From NCBI RefSeq assembly GCF_030817055.1, contig NZ_JAUSYV010000001.1, positions 272,001 through 336,000 on the forward strand: a DNA stretch of 64,000 bases, given 5' to 3'. Every line of letters begins with the position of its first letter. Position 1 is the stretch's first letter. This document shows positions 26,857-35,772 of this stretch, in pieces. The notes beneath the pieces are model-generated. The model was not told where the DNA came from and made no database searches. It saw only the letters and a list, made by a program, of their open reading frames with translations. A program made the translations under genes and the position numbers. Origin of the DNA: Bacillus sp. V2I10. GTDB taxonomy: Bacteria; Bacillota; Bacilli; Bacillales; Bacillaceae.

Positions 26857-27393
26857 CTACTGTTCCATTTGGCGCGCCAAAAACCCAGCTGCCGTTTCTA
26901 CTGCTTTATGCTCTACTTCTCCTACAGCCTGATCCTTTGAAAAGATAACAACAGCACCGATAGGATCTCCATTGGCAACAATCGGTCCAACTGTGAAGGA
27001 TTTAAGCTCTTCGCTTGTTCCATCTATCAATTGGATATTCCCGCCTTCTGTGTTCAGCACAGAGCTGCGTTCTTCCATTGCTTTTTCTACCTGTTCGCTT
27101 ATATTTTTATTCATGTATTCCTTTTTAGAGCCTCCTGAAACTGCTATGTATGTGTCACGGTCACATATCAGCACGGGATGTCCAAGGCTGTCATATAGAG
27201 CATCAGCATATTCTTTTGCAAAATCGCCAAGCTCGCTTATTGGTGAATACTTTTTCAATATCACTTCTCCGTCTCGATCGACGAAGATTTCAAGTGGATC
27301 TCCTTCTCTAATGCGCAGGGTTCTGCGAATTTCCTTCGGGATTACCACACGGCCTAAATCATCAATACGACGTACTATACCAGTTGCTTTCAT
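26857..27393 (-). CDS. spoVT: Stage V sporulation regulator SpoVT
   Basis: A forespore transcription factor that fine-tunes sigma-G genes. Residues 1-50 form the AbrB-type swapped-hairpin DNA-binding domain (MKATGIVRRIDDLGRVVIPK, LRIREGDPLEIFVDRDGEVI), and the C-terminal part (about 56-178) is a GAF-like ligand domain. The N-terminal domain is strikingly similar to AbrB at 47129. 178 residues, same as in B. subtilis. It has a forespore-type promoter about 100 bp upstream and a structured leader. Confidence 0.97.
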   Translation of the reverse strand: MKATGIVRRIDDLGRVVIPKEIRRTLRIREGDPLEIFVDRDGEVILKKYSPISELGDFAKEYADALYDSLGHPVLICDRDTYIAVSGGSKKEYMNKNISEQVEKAMEERSSVLNTEGGNIQLIDGTSEELKSFTVGPIVANGDPIGAVVIFSKDQAVGEVEHKAVETAAGFLARQMEQ

Positions 27394-27401
27394 CTAATGC
27401 T

Positions 27402-27478
27402 GCCTCACTTTCACTTGATGATTGTGTACTTGATGATTGTTGACTCCAGCTAAAGTGAGCTTCTTTTTTCAACAATCA
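27402..27478 (-). promoter_or_regulatory. Structured spoVT leader with two competing stems
   Basis: Two helices can form: 27404-27411 with 27452-27459 (8 bp, burying the GTGAGG ribosome site) and 27434-27442 with 27470-27478 (9 bp). The second encloses one strand of the first, so they must compete or form a pseudoknot. Two copies of ACTTGATGATTGT (+ strand) lie in the loop. Function is inferred. Confidence 0.45.
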
Positions 27479-27492
27479 CCATTGCTTAGGGA

Positions 27493-27523
27493 TAGTATCC
27501 TTCACTAAAACACGCAATATACA
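27493..27523 (-). promoter_or_regulatory. Candidate sigma-G promoter of spoVT
   Basis: TGTATA (27518-27523), 18-bp spacer, GATACTA (27493-27499), each one base from the sigma-G consensus elements TGAATA and CATACTA. B. subtilis spoVT is sigma-G dependent. Confidence 0.7.
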
Positions 27524-27595
27524 CAAACACAGCGAAATTTTCTTAAATAGGCAGTATTTTCTTTTCAGCTTAGACAAAAAGAACGGGTATTAAAC

Positions 27596-30500
27596 TCAAT
27601 TAGCAGAAATCTCTTCTTTTTTTACCGAGCCTAAACCATTTAAAAGCTCTGATACAATCTTCAGCCATTTATCAGCTATAACTCCTTTTGTCTGGATGGT
27701 GATTTTAAGCCTTTTACCGTCCATTCCGAGACCGACGGCTCTGCCGTATTTGTTGCTCAGCTCAAACAGCTTCTGCCCGTCGACCAGCCTGCTCGCATCT
27801 TCACTGACGTAAAGGGCTACTGAGTCTTTTACCTGCTTGATCATATCTACCTTTTCCTGGACAGCAAAAACTTTAAGCTTTGCAATCTGCAGAAGATAGC
27901 CTACCTCTGCCGGATAATCCCCGAATCTGTCGACAATTTCTTCCTGCAGCTCTTCTAAATCAGCTAAAGAAGCAACAGCTCTGAATCGTTTATAGATGTC
28001 GATCTTCTGTCTGCCATCTGAAATGTACTCTTCCGGCAAGTAAGCATCTACCTCAAGATCGATTTCAACCTGGAACGGTTTCTCTTTCGGACCGTCTTCT
28101 CTTCGTTCCTCAATTGCTTCCTTCAGCATTTGAGAATAAAGATCAAAACCAACAGAATCGATGAATCCATGCTGCTGTGCACCAAGCAGATTTCCTGCTC
28201 CGCGGATAGAAAGGTCGCGCATCGCAATTTTGAAGCCCGAACCCAGCTCTGTAAACTCTTTAATTGCCTGCAGGCGTTTTTCCGCTACTTCAGTCAGCAC
28301 TTTGTCTTTTCGGTACGTAAAGTAAGCATACGCAATTCGGCTGGAACGTCCGACACGGCCCCTTAGCTGATAGAGCTGAGAGAGACCCATCTTATCGGCA
28401 TCATGGACGATCAGCGTATTCACATTTGGAATATCAACCCCTGTTTCAATGATTGTCGTACTGACAAGCACATCAAATTGTCCATCAAGGAAATTAAGCA
28501 TCGTTGATTCAAGTTCATTCTCGGACATTTTTCCATGAGCGTATGTCACACGTGCATCAGGTACAAGCATAGATATTTCATCTGCTTTGCGGTCAATATC
28601 GTCTACGCGGTTGTATAAAAAGTAGACTTGGCCGCCCCTTGCAAGTTCTCTTTCAATCGCTTCACGGACGAACCCGCCATTATATTCAACGACATATGTC
28701 TGTACAGGGAACCGGTTCTCAGGCGGTGTTTCGATAACAGACAAATCGCGGACTCCAAGCATTGACATATGGAGCGTACGCGGGATTGGGGTAGCTGTTA
28801 AAGTCAGGACATCGATGTTTGCCTTCATTTGTTTAATTTTCTCTTTATGTGTAACACCAAAGCGCTGCTCTTCATCGATAATCAAAAGGCCCAGCTCTTT
28901 GTACGTAACATCTTTAGATAAAAGGCGGTGTGTCCCAATAACCATGTCAACAGTGCCGTTTTTCAGACCTTTTACTGTTTCGTTCATTTCTTTTCTTGAT
29001 CTAAAGCGGCTGAGCAAGCCTATATTAATCGGGTAATCCTGAAACCTCTCCCGGACTGTTTCAAAATGCTGCTGTGCAAGGATGGTCGTCGGAACCAGAA
29101 GGGCGACCTGCTTACCATCAGCAACGGCTTTAAATGCAGCACGGATTGCAACCTCTGTTTTACCATAGCCCACATCACCGCAAAGAAGCCGGTCCATCGG
29201 CCGTTCTCTTTCCATATCAAGCTTGATTTCATGAATGGAGCGGAGCTGATCCTCTGTTTCCTGATATGGAAAAATCGATTCAAACTCGCGCTGCATCTCG
29301 CTATCAGGCGAAAACCCATAGCCTACACTTGCTTCCCTCTCGGCATAAAGCTTGATTAAGTCATCGGCTATATCCTGGACAGAGGATTCAACTTTCTTCT
29401 TAACCCGCTTCCAGTCACTGCCGCCAAGCTTGTAAATCTTTGGCTCTTTTCCCTCTGAGCCTACATACTTCTGAATCAGATCAATTTGTTCAACAGGAAC
29501 ATACAGCTTGTCGCTGCCATGATAGCGGATATGCAGATAGTCTTTGTGCACGCCATTTATTACGAGGGTTTCAATGCCCAAGTATTTACCGATCCCGTGA
29601 TTCACATGAACAACATGATCTCCGACTTGAAGTTCCGAATAGCTCTTAATTCTTTCTGCATTTGATATTTTCTGGCTTCTTGGCTGTTTTTTCACTCTCT
29701 TTTTAAAAAGCTCTTCCTCTGTAATAACGGCAAGCTTTTGCAGCGGGAGTTCAAACCCCGTTTGCAGATCGCCTTCCATAATGTAGAGATTGCCAAGCTT
29801 TGGCGCTTCATTTTTTTTCAAAAAAGCAGCAGTAATGTCATAATCAGCCAGCACACCCTCAAGCTTTTTGACTCTTTCTTCCGTAGCACCAAGAAATACA
29901 ACAGAGAATTTTGCTTTTTTCCATCTATCAATTTCACTTTTCAGCACATTCATTTGCCCATGAAAATTCTGCATCTGCTTACATGACACATTTAAGATAT
30001 TCTGAGGACTTGTATGCGGGACATGACGCAAAAATAAGGATAGATAGACTAGCGGATGCTTTGTTTTTGTTAAAACATCCGTATATTTATGGGACATTTT
30101 AACATCATTCACAATTTTCCCGTGCTCAAGCAGGCTCGTATACCAGTCAGCCTCTTCTTTTTCAAGATTTTCGTACATTTCCTGAATTCTGCTGACTTCA
30201 TCCATGACTACAATGGTCTGCTCATGAAAATAATCTAGTAAACTAGCAGGCTTCTCATAAAAGTATGAAAGATATTTAAACATTTCCTGATTAAATTGGC
30301 CGTTCCTTAATTGTTCAAGCTCATAGCCGATATTCTCTGCCAGAATCTCTTTTTGTTTTTCATCTTTCAGCCGCTTCAAGCTGTAGGCTAAACCACTTTC
30401 CAGCTTCTGTATGCATGCAGTGATTCTGCTTTGATCAACAACGAGTTCCTCTGCAGGACCGATATGAACTTCTATAAGCTTAGCAATTGAACGCTGATCT

Positions 30501-31126
30501 TCGCTGTTAAAAGAGCGGATCGAATCAATCTCTGTATCAAACAGTTCAATCCGAATCGGGTATTCTTCAGTAAGAGGATAGATATCCATAATACCGCCTC
30601 TTAAACTGAACTCTCCGGGGGCAGAAACCATTCCGGCTCTTTCATACCCCATCGTAATTAAGGATGCCATCGTTTTTTCAAGATTTAATTCTTGTCCAAG
30701 CTTTAAATGAAACTGATTTTCAAGCCAAGCTTCTTTCGGCGGCAAGAACCTTCTGAGCGCTGCGACCGGAGCAACTATAATTTTTCTTTTATCTTGAGAT
30801 AATTGATTCAGTACTTCCATTCTCTGTGCTTTTAACTCAGGGCTTGCTACAGCAAGCTCAGAAGCAATTAATTCGTTTACAGGATAAAGAAGAACCTGAT
30901 CTCCGAGAAGGTTGGCCAGGTCTTCATAGATCTTCTGTGCCTGAAACAGGTTATGGGTAATCATTAAAATCGGTTTTTTTGAATGCTGATAAAGTGAAGA
31001 CGTGAAGACAGACCTTGCAGAGCCGGATAAGCCTGCTACGAGCTGCTCTTTCAGGCCTCCGTGAACTCCTTCAATAATCGTCTGAAAATCGTCATTATCA
31101 TAAAAGTAATGCTGCAAACTTTGCAA
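27596..31126 (-). CDS. mfd: Transcription-repair coupling factor Mfd
   Basis: Removes RNA polymerase stalled at DNA lesions and recruits UvrA. The 1176-residue protein has the N-terminal UvrB-homology region (about 1-350), the RNAP-interaction domain following AERIKSYSELQVGDHVVHVN (about 480-560), an SF2 translocase with LLCGDVGYGKTEVAIRAAFK (Walker A), IIDEEQRFGV (DEEQ box), TATPIPRTLHMSM and QLRGRVGRS, and a C-terminal autoinhibitory domain. Complete, with no frameshift. The gap 31127-31285 upstream shows nothing notable. Confidence 0.97.
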   Translation of the reverse strand: MQSLQHYFYDNDDFQTIIEGVHGGLKEQLVAGLSGSARSVFTSSLYQHSKKPILMITHNLFQAQKIYEDLANLLGDQVLLYPVNELIASELAVASPELKAQRMEVLNQLSQDKRKIIVAPVAALRRFLPPKEAWLENQFHLKLGQELNLEKTMASLITMGYERAGMVSAPGEFSLRGGIMDIYPLTEEYPIRIELFDTEIDSIRSFNSEDQRSIAKLIEVHIGPAEELVVDQSRITACIQKLESGLAYSLKRLKDEKQKEILAENIGYELEQLRNGQFNQEMFKYLSYFYEKPASLLDYFHEQTIVVMDEVSRIQEMYENLEKEEADWYTSLLEHGKIVNDVKMSHKYTDVLTKTKHPLVYLSLFLRHVPHTSPQNILNVSCKQMQNFHGQMNVLKSEIDRWKKAKFSVVFLGATEERVKKLEGVLADYDITAAFLKKNEAPKLGNLYIMEGDLQTGFELPLQKLAVITEEELFKKRVKKQPRSQKISNAERIKSYSELQVGDHVVHVNHGIGKYLGIETLVINGVHKDYLHIRYHGSDKLYVPVEQIDLIQKYVGSEGKEPKIYKLGGSDWKRVKKKVESSVQDIADDLIKLYAEREASVGYGFSPDSEMQREFESIFPYQETEDQLRSIHEIKLDMERERPMDRLLCGDVGYGKTEVAIRAAFKAVADGKQVALLVPTTILAQQHFETVRERFQDYPINIGLLSRFRSRKEMNETVKGLKNGTVDMVIGTHRLLSKDVTYKELGLLIIDEEQRFGVTHKEKIKQMKANIDVLTLTATPIPRTLHMSMLGVRDLSVIETPPENRFPVQTYVVEYNGGFVREAIERELARGGQVYFLYNRVDDIDRKADEISMLVPDARVTYAHGKMSENELESTMLNFLDGQFDVLVSTTIIETGVDIPNVNTLIVHDADKMGLSQLYQLRGRVGRSSRIAYAYFTYRKDKVLTEVAEKRLQAIKEFTELGSGFKIAMRDLSIRGAGNLLGAQQHGFIDSVGFDLYSQMLKEAIEERREDGPKEKPFQVEIDLEVDAYLPEEYISDGRQKIDIYKRFRAVASLADLEELQEEIVDRFGDYPAEVGYLLQIAKLKVFAVQEKVDMIKQVKDSVALYVSEDASRLVDGQKLFELSNKYGRAVGLGMDGKRLKITIQTKGVIADKWLKIVSELLNGLGSVKKEEISAN

Positions 31127-31285
31127 AGGCTAAAACCTCCCCTTTTGTTAGTGATAGAAAGGCGGATGTCGATCTCTCTATTAGAAGCAGAGTACAGGGC
31201 CCAAGAATCCGGCGCCTGCACAATAAGCTCAGTTACTGGATTTAACGGAAAAATGCCTTGGTTCCTTTCGTCACCAAAGCTTTTC

Positions 31286-31516
31286 CTATTGAATAAAACG
31301 CTGCAGCTGATGATAATCAGGATTTCTCTCTAATGCTTCCTGACAATCCTCGCAAATGGTTTTTACAAGTATATCGCCATTCGACTCATATGATATCATT
31401 TCTTGTCTCTCTTCCTGCGACAGGTGATGGAATCCCAATTGTTCACTGTATACTGAAACGCTGTCAATTGTTCCAACCTTTACACCGCAATGACGGCAGT
31501 TATAATGTAGCGCCAA
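31286..31516 (-). CDS. fin: Anti-sigma-F factor Fin
   Basis: A small zinc-binding protein that inhibits sigma-F RNA polymerase and helps the switch to sigma-G in the forespore (B. subtilis Fin/YabK). The 76-residue protein has paired cysteines at CRHCG (7-11) and CEDC (55-58), as in the family. Translation starts at a TTG at 31516 with AGGAGGGC upstream. A forespore-type promoter lies just before it, within the end of the pth region. Confidence 0.93.
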   Translation of the reverse strand: MALHYNCRHCGVKVGTIDSVSVYSEQLGFHHLSQEERQEMISYESNGDILVKTICEDCQEALERNPDYHQLQRFIQ

Positions 31517-31547
31517 TGAAAAGCCCTCCTGAAAAGGTTTTTAACTC

Positions 31548-31577
31548 TAGTATGAACCTTTAGGAGCTCGCTTATAC
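31548..31577 (-). promoter_or_regulatory. Forespore (sigma-F/sigma-G type) promoter of fin
   Basis: GTATA (31573-31577), 18 bp, then a perfect CATACTA (31548-31554). GTATA fits the sigma-F -35 consensus GYATA, and CATACTA fits the sigma-G -10, consistent with recognition by either. Confidence 0.72.
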
Positions 31578-31580
31578 TCT

Positions 31581-32138
31581 TCAGTTATATTTGTTCATCA
31601 CCTGTAAAAATGGCTCTTTAATAAAGCTTTCACATGCATCTGCAGAAATTGCAATCGCGTCTTTTATACTTGGCTGTTCTTCTTTCCCAAATGATCCCAA
31701 TACATAATTTGAAACACTCATTCCTCCTGTCGGACGGTCGATTCCAATTCGCACACGATTAAATTCCTGGGTGTTTAAATGCGTAATCATTGATTTGATT
31801 CCGTTGTGGCCGCCCGCACTGCCCTTCATTCTCAGGCGCACTTTTCCAGCGGGTAAATCAAGATCATCGTAAATGACAGCAATGTCTTTTTCCTCGATTT
31901 CATAATAGTCCATCAAGGGTCTGATGCATTCACCTGAGAGGTTCATATATGTAAGTGGTTTTAATAATATGATTTTCTCGCCTGAAACATGACCGATTCC
32001 GAAGATTCCGTTAAACTTTGAACGATCAAGAGGGATGTTCAATCGCTTTGATAGTTCGTCAATCGCCATAAAGCCGACATTGTGCCGTGTATCCTCATAT
32101 TGCTTCCCTGGATTCCCAAGTCCAATGAATAGTTTCAT
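31581..32138 (-). CDS. pth: Peptidyl-tRNA hydrolase
   Basis: Recycles peptidyl-tRNA released from stalled ribosomes; known as spoVC in B. subtilis because mutants block spore coat formation. The 185-residue protein shows FIGLGNPGKQYEDTRHNVGF (catalytic His near residue 20), KPLTYMNLSGE, YDDLDLPAGKVRLR and KGSAGGHNGIKSMI. Complete and of normal length. The upstream gap holds a second terminator-like hairpin. Confidence 0.97.
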   Translation of the reverse strand: MKLFIGLGNPGKQYEDTRHNVGFMAIDELSKRLNIPLDRSKFNGIFGIGHVSGEKIILLKPLTYMNLSGECIRPLMDYYEIEEKDIAVIYDDLDLPAGKVRLRMKGSAGGHNGIKSMITHLNTQEFNRVRIGIDRPTGGMSVSNYVLGSFGKEEQPSIKDAIAISADACESFIKEPFLQVMNKYN

Positions 32139-32225
32139 TCTCGTACCTGCCTTTATTCTAGAAGTGGTATAACTAAGCTAACCAACAGTGTGTACCTACC
32201 TTAGCTATACTCGCTCAATTATGTT

Positions 32226-32279
32226 CAAAAAGGATGATGCGGATTGGAGCAGAGTTATCCCAATCACCTATCATCACCC
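32226..32279 (-). terminator. Second terminator-like hairpin between ctc and pth
   Basis: Two 6-bp helices, 32233-32238 with 32270-32275 and 32242-32247 with 32260-32265, stack with a small internal loop and run into TTTTTG on the minus strand. It may be a backup terminator for ctc or a hairpin in the pth leader. Confidence 0.5.
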
Positions 32280-32312
32280 TAGTTTTAGTATCTTTTTCTC
32301 TATTTAAACAAT

Positions 32313-32347
32313 ACCATAAAAAACGCAGCCATTAAATGGCTACGTTC
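32313..32347 (-). terminator. Intrinsic terminator after ctc
   Basis: Stem AACGTAGCCA/TGGCTGCGTT (one G-U pair, 5-nt loop) followed by a T tract on the minus strand. Confidence 0.88.
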
Positions 32348-32353
32348 TGTAAA

Positions 32354-33004
32354 TTATGATTGTTTATTTTCTTCAGAGGAATCTTCTTTGTTCTCTCTGC
32401 CTTCAACACGTTCTGGTTCGCCGCCTTCTTGCTGCTCGCCGCTGTCAATTTCTTCTTCTTGCTTCGGAGGCAAAATAGAAGCAACAACTTCATCTTCTTC
32501 ATGATTGAATGTGTACTTGCCAGAAACCTTAACATCTTTAATCGTCAGTGTATCGTTGACGCCAAGCTCTGTAATATCGACCTCAATGGACTGAGGGATA
32601 TCACCAGGTTTAGCTGTAATTGATGCCTGATACATTGGCTGCTGAAGCACTCCGCCGTCTTTTACCCCTGCTGCATCGCCTGTCAGCGTAATCGGAACCT
32701 CAACGACAACGTCTTCTTTAAGGTTGACGACATGGAAGTCAGCATGAATGATTTCGTTTTTGAGCGGATCTGTCTGCATGTCATACAGCATAACCGAATG
32801 TGATTTTCCATCTAAATCAAGCTTTATAATGGCGTTGCGTCCTTCATCACGCAGCGTTTTAATTAATTCAATGCTATCTAAGGAGATTGATTTTGTATCC
32901 GTTGACTTTCCATAAATGACAGCAGGAACTTGTCCCTGTTCACGAACCTTTTTTCTTGCTGAGTTTGTAAATACTGTTCGTTCTTGTACTTTTAATGTTG
33001 TCAT
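32354..33004 (-). CDS. ctc: 50S ribosomal protein bL25 / general stress protein Ctc
   Basis: Binds 5S rRNA in the large subunit. The 216-residue long form has the L25 domain (about 5-92: LKVQERTVFTNSARKKVREQ, PAVIYGK) and a C-terminal CTC/TL5 beta domain (about 95-180), then an acidic, low-complexity tail rich in E, Q and S. I start at MTTLKVQER (33004), with GGAAGGTG upstream. A sigma-B-type promoter upstream fits its classification in B. subtilis as a general stress gene. Confidence 0.95.
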   Translation of the reverse strand: MTTLKVQERTVFTNSARKKVREQGQVPAVIYGKSTDTKSISLDSIELIKTLRDEGRNAIIKLDLDGKSHSVMLYDMQTDPLKNEIIHADFHVVNLKEDVVVEVPITLTGDAAGVKDGGVLQQPMYQASITAKPGDIPQSIEVDITELGVNDTLTIKDVKVSGKYTFNHEEDEVVASILPPKQEEEIDSGEQQEGGEPERVEGRENKEDSSEENKQS

Positions 33005-33045
33005 AGTCCAAAACACCTTCCTAACGATAAGTTATGTCTTATTTA

Positions 33046-33071
33046 ATTCCCATTATTGCCAGCGTCTAAAC
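33046..33071 (-). promoter_or_regulatory. Candidate sigma-B promoter of ctc
   Basis: GTTTAG (33066-33071), 14-bp spacer and GGGAAT (33046-33051) are each one base from the sigma-B consensus GTTTAA and GGGTAT with normal spacing. ctc is a classical sigma-B target in B. subtilis. Confidence 0.75.
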
Positions 33072-33138
33072 ATTTTTCTTAGAAAAGGATGGTTTCGTCT
33101 CGTTATCTTCTTCCCTATATAGCTTCTTAAACGATTTT

Positions 33139-33187
33139 TATAATACAAAAACACCCTCAGGGCAAAAAAAACAGCGAGGGTGTTTTT
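33139..33187 (-). terminator. Intrinsic terminator after prs
   Basis: Arms AAACACCCTC and GAGGGTGTTT around a 19-nt loop, followed by T-rich sequence on the minus strand. Confidence 0.85.
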
Positions 33188-33195
33188 CAAAAGCA

Positions 33196-34149
33196 TTAAT
33201 CAAAAAGAGTGCTGACAGATTGCTCTTCATGAACGCGGATAATAGCTTCACCAATTAGCGGAGCAACTGATAGCTGTTTCAGCTTGCTAATTTTCTTCTC
33301 TTCACTCAAAACAATTGAATTCGTAACAACCAATTCTTTAATATTTGAGTTTTGGATACGCTCGATCGCAGGTCCTGATAAAACAGGATGAGTACAGCAA
33401 GCATATACTTCTGTTGCCCCGTTTTCCACTAATGCGTTAGCAGCAAGTGTAATCGTTCCGGCTGTATCAATTATATCATCAATTAGGATAGCTGTTTTGC
33501 CTTCAATGTTACCTACAATGTTCATTACTTCAGCTACATTTGGTCTCGGACGGCGTTTGTCGATGATTGCAATCGGCGCTTTCAAACGGTCTGCAAGCTT
33601 GCGGGCACGCGTTACGCCGCCGTGGTCAGGCGAAACAATCACGATGTCCTTTAAGTCTTTTTCAAGGAAGTACTCTGAAAGAATCGGCACACCCATTAGA
33701 TGGTCAATTAAGATGTCAAAGAATCCCTGAATTTGCGGAGCATGCAGATCAAGAGTGATGACGCGGTCTGCGCCTGCCGTTTCAAGCAAGTTTGCAACAA
33801 GCTTAGCGGTAATCGGCTCACGTGCACGCGCTTTGCGGTCTTGACGCGCATAGCCATAATAAGGCATAACAATATTGATTGTTTTAGCAGAGGCACGCTT
33901 AAGCGCATCAACCATGATCAATACTTCCATTAAGTGTTCATTAACTGGCGCGCTCGTTGATTGAATAACGAAAACGTCACAGCCGCGGATACTTTCTTCA
34001 ATGTTAATTTGAACTTCCCCATCACTGAAACGAGTTACCGAACATTTACCTAAATCAACACCAACTTCATCTGCAATCTCTTCAGCTAAAGCTGTGTTCG
34101 AGTTTAATGTAAAAATCTTTAAATTAGAATCTGCATAACGATTAGACAT
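33196..34149 (-). CDS. prs: Ribose-phosphate pyrophosphokinase (PRPP synthetase)
   Basis: Makes PRPP from ribose 5-phosphate and ATP for purine, pyrimidine, histidine and tryptophan pathways. The 317-residue class I enzyme shows FSDGEVQINIEESIRG, YGYARQDRKARAREPI, the metal-binding DLHAPQIQGFF and the PRPP-site AILIDDIIDTAGTI. It lies 61 bases after glmU. Its product is also the effector of PurR, encoded a few genes upstream. Confidence 0.97.
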   Translation of the reverse strand: MSNRYADSNLKIFTLNSNTALAEEIADEVGVDLGKCSVTRFSDGEVQINIEESIRGCDVFVIQSTSAPVNEHLMEVLIMVDALKRASAKTINIVMPYYGYARQDRKARAREPITAKLVANLLETAGADRVITLDLHAPQIQGFFDILIDHLMGVPILSEYFLEKDLKDIVIVSPDHGGVTRARKLADRLKAPIAIIDKRRPRPNVAEVMNIVGNIEGKTAILIDDIIDTAGTITLAANALVENGATEVYACCTHPVLSGPAIERIQNSNIKELVVTNSIVLSEEKKISKLKQLSVAPLIGEAIIRVHEEQSVSTLFD

Positions 34150-34210
34150 ATTTAAAGGAGACCTCCACTAGGTTTTATAATATTGAGAAGTATGATTTCT
34201 TGCGCATTCT

Positions 34211-35566
34211 TTAATTCATGTACCCATCTTTATTCACTTGTCTTGCACGCGCAATAGAAAGCGCCTTGCCAGGTACATCATCTGTAATTGTCGAGCCTGC
34301 TGCAACATACGCACCTTGACCGACTGTTACCGGAGCAATTAAGTTTGAATTGCAGCCTATGAAAGCACCGTCCTCAATTTTTGTAAGGAATTTATTCTTG
34401 CCATCGTAATTAACAGTAATGGATCCGCAGCCTAGGTTCACATCTGCGCCGACTTCAGCATCGCCGATATAGCTTAAATGAGAAGCTTTGCTTGCTTTGC
34501 CCATTGATGATTTCTTGATTTCAACAAAGTTGCCGATCTTCACCTCATCCGCAATAGACGATGCAGGTCTGATGTGCGCAAAAGGCCCGATATTTACATC
34601 ATGACCGATTTCACTGTCATGTGCAACAGACTGGCGGATTGTTGTGCGATCTCCAACCGTGCAGTCTTTCACTTCTGTATGGGGTCCAATAATAGAATCT
34701 TCTCCAATAACAGTATTGCCTGAAATAACAGTGCCAGGGTAAATCACAGTGTCCCGTCCAATTTTAGCATCACTTGAGATGTATGTGTTCTCAGGATCAA
34801 TAATGGAAACCCCGTTTTTCATATGAAAGGCGTTTACCCGCTTTTTCATATACTGCTCAGCTTGCGCAAGAGCTACTCTATCATTTACTCCAAGCGTCTC
34901 TTCGAATGATGCCGTCTGGAATGCAGAAACGATTTCATTGTTTGTTTTAAGAATTTCAATCACATCTGGAAGATAATATTCACCTTGGGAATTGTCATTT
35001 GACACTTTCTTCAGCGCATCAAAAAGAGCGCGGTTGTCAAAGCAATAAGTGCCTGTATTGATCTCCTTGATCAAGAGCTCTTCTGCATTTGAATCTTTAT
35101 GCTCTACAATTTTTTCAACGTGGCCTTCCGCATTTCTGACGACGCGGCCGTAACCGGCAGGATCTTCTGCTTTCGCTGTAAGAATTGTAGCTTTTGCTTT
35201 AATCTCTGTATGATGAGAAAGTAATGATGCCATTGTTTCTGCTGTTATTAAAGGAGTATCTCCGCAGATAACAATAGTCGTTCCCTCTTGATCTTCTAAA
35301 TAAGCTGCTGCCTGCATAACAGCATGAGCCGTTCCAAGCTGTTCACCCTGGACAGCATATTGGACGCTTTCGCCAAGCTGATCTTGTACTTTTTCCGCTC
35401 CGTGACCTACAATGGCAACGATTTTGCTTAAATCTAATTTAGAAACTTCATCAACAACATGCTGAACCATCGGCTTTCCGCCAACTGGATGCAGCACTTT
35501 ATAAAGCTTTGATTTCATTCTAGTGCCTTGTCCTGCAGCTAAAATTACTGCGTATCGGTTATCCAT
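34211..35566 (-). CDS. glmU: Bifunctional GlmU (GlcNAc-1-P uridyltransferase / GlcN-1-P acetyltransferase)
   Basis: Makes UDP-GlcNAc for peptidoglycan and teichoic acids. The N-terminal pyrophosphorylase domain starts VILAAGQGTRMKSKLYKVLH, and the C-terminal left-handed beta-helix (about 250-451) is built of hexapeptide repeats, with acetyltransferase residues in VEIKKSSMGKASKASHLSYI. I start at MDNRYAV (35566), directly after GGAGG, giving 451 residues; 16 upstream in-frame codons are not conserved. A good sigma-A promoter lies just upstream. Confidence 0.97.
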   Translation of the reverse strand: MDNRYAVILAAGQGTRMKSKLYKVLHPVGGKPMVQHVVDEVSKLDLSKIVAIVGHGAEKVQDQLGESVQYAVQGEQLGTAHAVMQAAAYLEDQEGTTIVICGDTPLITAETMASLLSHHTEIKAKATILTAKAEDPAGYGRVVRNAEGHVEKIVEHKDSNAEELLIKEINTGTYCFDNRALFDALKKVSNDNSQGEYYLPDVIEILKTNNEIVSAFQTASFEETLGVNDRVALAQAEQYMKKRVNAFHMKNGVSIIDPENTYISSDAKIGRDTVIYPGTVISGNTVIGEDSIIGPHTEVKDCTVGDRTTIRQSVAHDSEIGHDVNIGPFAHIRPASSIADEVKIGNFVEIKKSSMGKASKASHLSYIGDAEVGADVNLGCGSITVNYDGKNKFLTKIEDGAFIGCNSNLIAPVTVGQGAYVAAGSTITDDVPGKALSIARARQVNKDGYMN

Positions 35567-35602
35567 TTTCAGGCCTCCAATATACCTTTTTATCCATAGA
35601 AA

Positions 35603-35631
35603 AATATATCTCAAATAGCACCTTATTTCAA
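35603..35631 (-). promoter_or_regulatory. glmU promoter (sigma-A)
   Basis: TTGAAA (35626-35631), 17-bp spacer, TATATT (35603-35608), about 40 bp before the glmU start. Confidence 0.7.
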
Positions 35632-35715
35632 GGAAACATATGAAAGTACATAATTTTTCATAAAATTGTCATGATATGTAAGGATCTTTTATCTCAACTG
35701 TAGTTTTGATGAGAA

Positions 35716-35756
35716 AAACAAAAAAGTCGGGTAGGACTAAGTCCTACCCGACTTTT
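35716..35756 (-). terminator. Intrinsic terminator after spoVG
   Basis: A long GC-rich stem, arms AAGTCGGGTAGGACT and its complement almost loop-free in the centre, with T-rich sequence on the minus strand side. Confidence 0.93.
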
Positions 35757-35772
35757 GAAGTGCTTCATATAA

